This document shows, in pieces, positions 5,209-6,148 of a stretch of 6,148 nt of DNA. The stretch is taken from positions 1-6,148 of the forward strand of contig JAUXXK010000044.1 in the NCBI GenBank assembly GCA_030681145.1, written 5' to 3'. The stretch's first letter is position 1, and each line of letters starts with the position of its first letter. The notes under the pieces are model-generated. The model did no database searches, was not told the origin of the DNA, and saw only the letters and a list, made by a program, of their open reading frames with translations. The stretch is from Methanobacteriaceae archaeon. Lineage in GTDB: Archaea > Methanobacteriota > Methanobacteria > Methanobacteriales > Methanobacteriaceae. Made by a program: the position numbers and the translations under genes.

Positions 5209-5321
5209 GGGTTGTTACTGAAGTAGATTAAATAAAAAAACTACCTTTAAATATCATAAGATATACATTAAAAGTTTATTATTAATGAAAATTTGTATCC
5301 AACCATATTTTGGGAGTTTAA

Positions 5322-5363
5322 ATGGAATTTTATGTTATACTGGTGGTTAAATGGGTTATTTGA
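5322..5363 (+). CDS. 13-codon upstream ORF overlapping the zinc-ribbon gene start
   Basis: ATG 5322 follows GGGAG (5312-5316) with a five-base gap, a ribosome-binding site at least as good as that of the gene behind it. The peptide is MEFYVILVVKWVI and stops at TGA 5361-5363, so it reads through the GGTGGT site and ATG of the next gene in another frame. It could be a translational-coupling or attenuating leader frame. It is too short for independent evidence of coding. Confidence 0.25.
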   Translation: MEFYVILVVKWVI

Positions 5364-6007
5364 TTTGTGTTAAATGTAAGAGCTACTATAAACTACAAAA
5401 AGGTGAGCGAGCAAAAGATTTTGTGGATTATTGTGCTTGCGGCGGCCAACTAAGATATGTTGAAAATTTGGATATTGTGGATCTCCAGTGGAAGCCAGTA
5501 TTTATCAGTAAAAAAATTACCAGAAGGGAAATACTAAAAAAGAAAATTCAATCTTTGCGTTCTATTCCTAAAAAGCTAAAAGCCAGCCTTTTTAGTTTTT
5601 GGAATAACTTTAGGGGCCGTTTCCAGAGACCTTCTTATGGGAATACTTACTATAATTCTCCTTATGGTAGGGGATTGGGTTTGGAATCTATAAAAAATGA
5701 GCTTAATTTGAATAATATTCGCTGGACGACAGTAATTCCAGTAGCATTGGCCATAACCTTCATATTTACATTTACTCAGGGCATTTTTACCCTGTTAATT
5801 TTTGTGTTGTTAATTCTGATGGGTTACTTATTTAATGAGCGGGTGCTTGGAATTAAGAATTCTCTTATTACTGGGGTTATTTCCTTTTTTTTAGGAAGTC
5901 TCTTTACAGGGTCTTTTCTCTATCTGATACCACTTACTTTATTGGGGGCTATTAATGGAGCAGTTTGTGGGTGGATAGGGGGATATTTAAAAACATTTAG
6001 ATATTAA
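5351..6007 (+). CDS. Zinc-ribbon domain membrane protein, function unknown
   Basis: This 218-residue protein has three parts. The N-terminal zinc ribbon is C6-V-K-C9, about 18 residues, then C28-A-C30-GG; the opening MGYLICVKCKSYYKLQKGE followed by a CxCGG knuckle and a LRYVENL strand is a pattern I know from hypothetical proteins of Methanobacteriales. A basic, probably cytoplasmic linker follows (about 52-125; KKITRREILKKK, then IPKKLKASL and a Tyr/Gly/Pro-rich stretch at 95-110). The C-terminal half is hydrophobic, with membrane segments at about 126-143, 145-163, 171-187 and 190-213. The last two are glycine-rich, like small multi-pass integral proteins. The start fits the ribbon beginning and has GGTGGT at 5342-5347. 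The gene stands alone in the window. A role in sensing or membrane organisation is possible but not shown. Confidence 0.8.
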   Translation: MGYLICVKCKSYYKLQKGERAKDFVDYCACGGQLRYVENLDIVDLQWKPVFISKKITRREILKKKIQSLRSIPKKLKASLFSFWNNFRGRFQRPSYGNTYYNSPYGRGLGLESIKNELNLNNIRWTTVIPVALAITFIFTFTQGIFTLLIFVLLILMGYLFNERVLGIKNSLITGVISFFLGSLFTGSFLYLIPLTLLGAINGAVCGWIGGYLKTFRY

Positions 6008-6148
6008 AAAATGATTTAAGTGCGATTTAACATGTTATATATTAGTTTAGATTTAGTGGGAAATCCGTTAATGAAAAAATTATATGAAATTAAATGTTGA
6101 AATTGAATTATTTGATAACTTCGTAATATAGAAGTTTAGCGAAGTTAA
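6008..6148. other. Right-edge intergenic sequence with inverted repeat
   Basis: No convincing gene starts here. TAACTTCG at 6116-6123 and CGAAGTTA at 6140-6147 form a perfect eight-base inverted repeat around 16 bases, and GAAGTTT at 6131-6137 repeats one arm so that two alternative stems are possible. It could be an operator or the start of a structured element that continues beyond the window. Confidence 0.35.

Larger units (their letters stand above)
5152..5226 (+). pseudogene. 24-codon open frame through the GC-richer patch, possible gene remnant
   Basis: From ATG 5152 to TAG 5224-5226 the frame encodes a peptide starting MYIKYFDFLA and continuing IFPGHPYSGGLLLK. The second half has protein-like composition, unlike the AT-driven peptides elsewhere in the gaps. 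There is no ribosome-binding site, and a terminator-like U-tract lies inside the frame, so it is probably not expressed. The opposite strand is also open across the patch without a start codon. A decayed fragment of a former gene or insertion element is one reading; chance is another. Confidence 0.18.
5078..5350. other. Intergenic region with terminator, GC-richer patch and short upstream frame
   Basis: This 273-base gap separates two plus-strand genes. It holds, in order, very AT-rich sequence (5100-5165), a U-rich tract (5166-5187), an isolated GC-richer patch with a hairpin (5187-5222), A/T-rich promoter-like sequence (about 5246-5275), and a 13-codon frame overlapping the next gene. No tRNA or known RNA fold was recognised. 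Confidence 0.5.

Noticed and set aside
6032..6100. 22-codon frame after the zinc-ribbon gene
   Set aside because: No ribosome-binding site precedes its ATG and the peptide has no recognisable features; expected by chance in a gap of this size.

Overview
The window looks like chromosomal DNA of a methanogenic archaeon, most likely Methanobacterium or a close relative in the Methanobacteriales. This is inferred from four things: AT-rich DNA with very AT-rich intergenic gaps; ribosome-binding sites of the GGAGGTGATC type; A/T-rich boxes where archaeal TATA elements should sit; and protein types familiar from that group, such as an MGYLIC-type zinc-ribbon membrane protein. No rRNA, tRNA, CRISPR array, insertion sequence or origin was seen.

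Layout. Positions 1-1589 hold two minus-strand genes in a probable operon: a metallo-beta-lactamase/double-rhodanese protein of the persulfide dioxygenase-sulfurtransferase (CstB-like) type, then, 31 bases further on, the start of a pyridoxamine-phosphate-oxidase-like flavin protein that runs off the left edge and begins at TTG. A 268-base AT-rich divergent promoter region (1590-1857) contains two related dyad motifs. Positions 1858-3634 hold a DrrA/DrrB-type ABC exporter on the plus strand. Its ATPase and permease genes are bridged by a 22-codon reading frame that overlaps each neighbour by one base (TAATG at both joints).

The convergent gap 3635-3891 contains a 24-codon open frame behind a good ribosome-binding site. 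A SAM-dependent methyltransferase follows on the minus strand (3892-4641). A divergent promoter region (4642-4870) with overlapping inverted repeats leads to an unrecognised 68-residue protein (4871-5077). The next gap (5078-5350) carries a U-rich terminator candidate, an isolated GC-richer hairpin patch, and a 13-codon frame overlapping the next gene start. The last gene (5351-6007) is a zinc-ribbon protein with a multi-pass membrane tail. The right edge has an inverted repeat.

How the genes fit together. The left operon points to handling of reactive sulfur species or oxidative stress, with a flavin protein as possible redox partner. The ABC pair is a self-contained exporter of unknown substrate. 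The methyltransferase, the small protein and the zinc-ribbon membrane protein show no clear functional link to each other or to the exporter. The most unusual material is in the small open frames and dyads between genes, which a standard annotation would skip.
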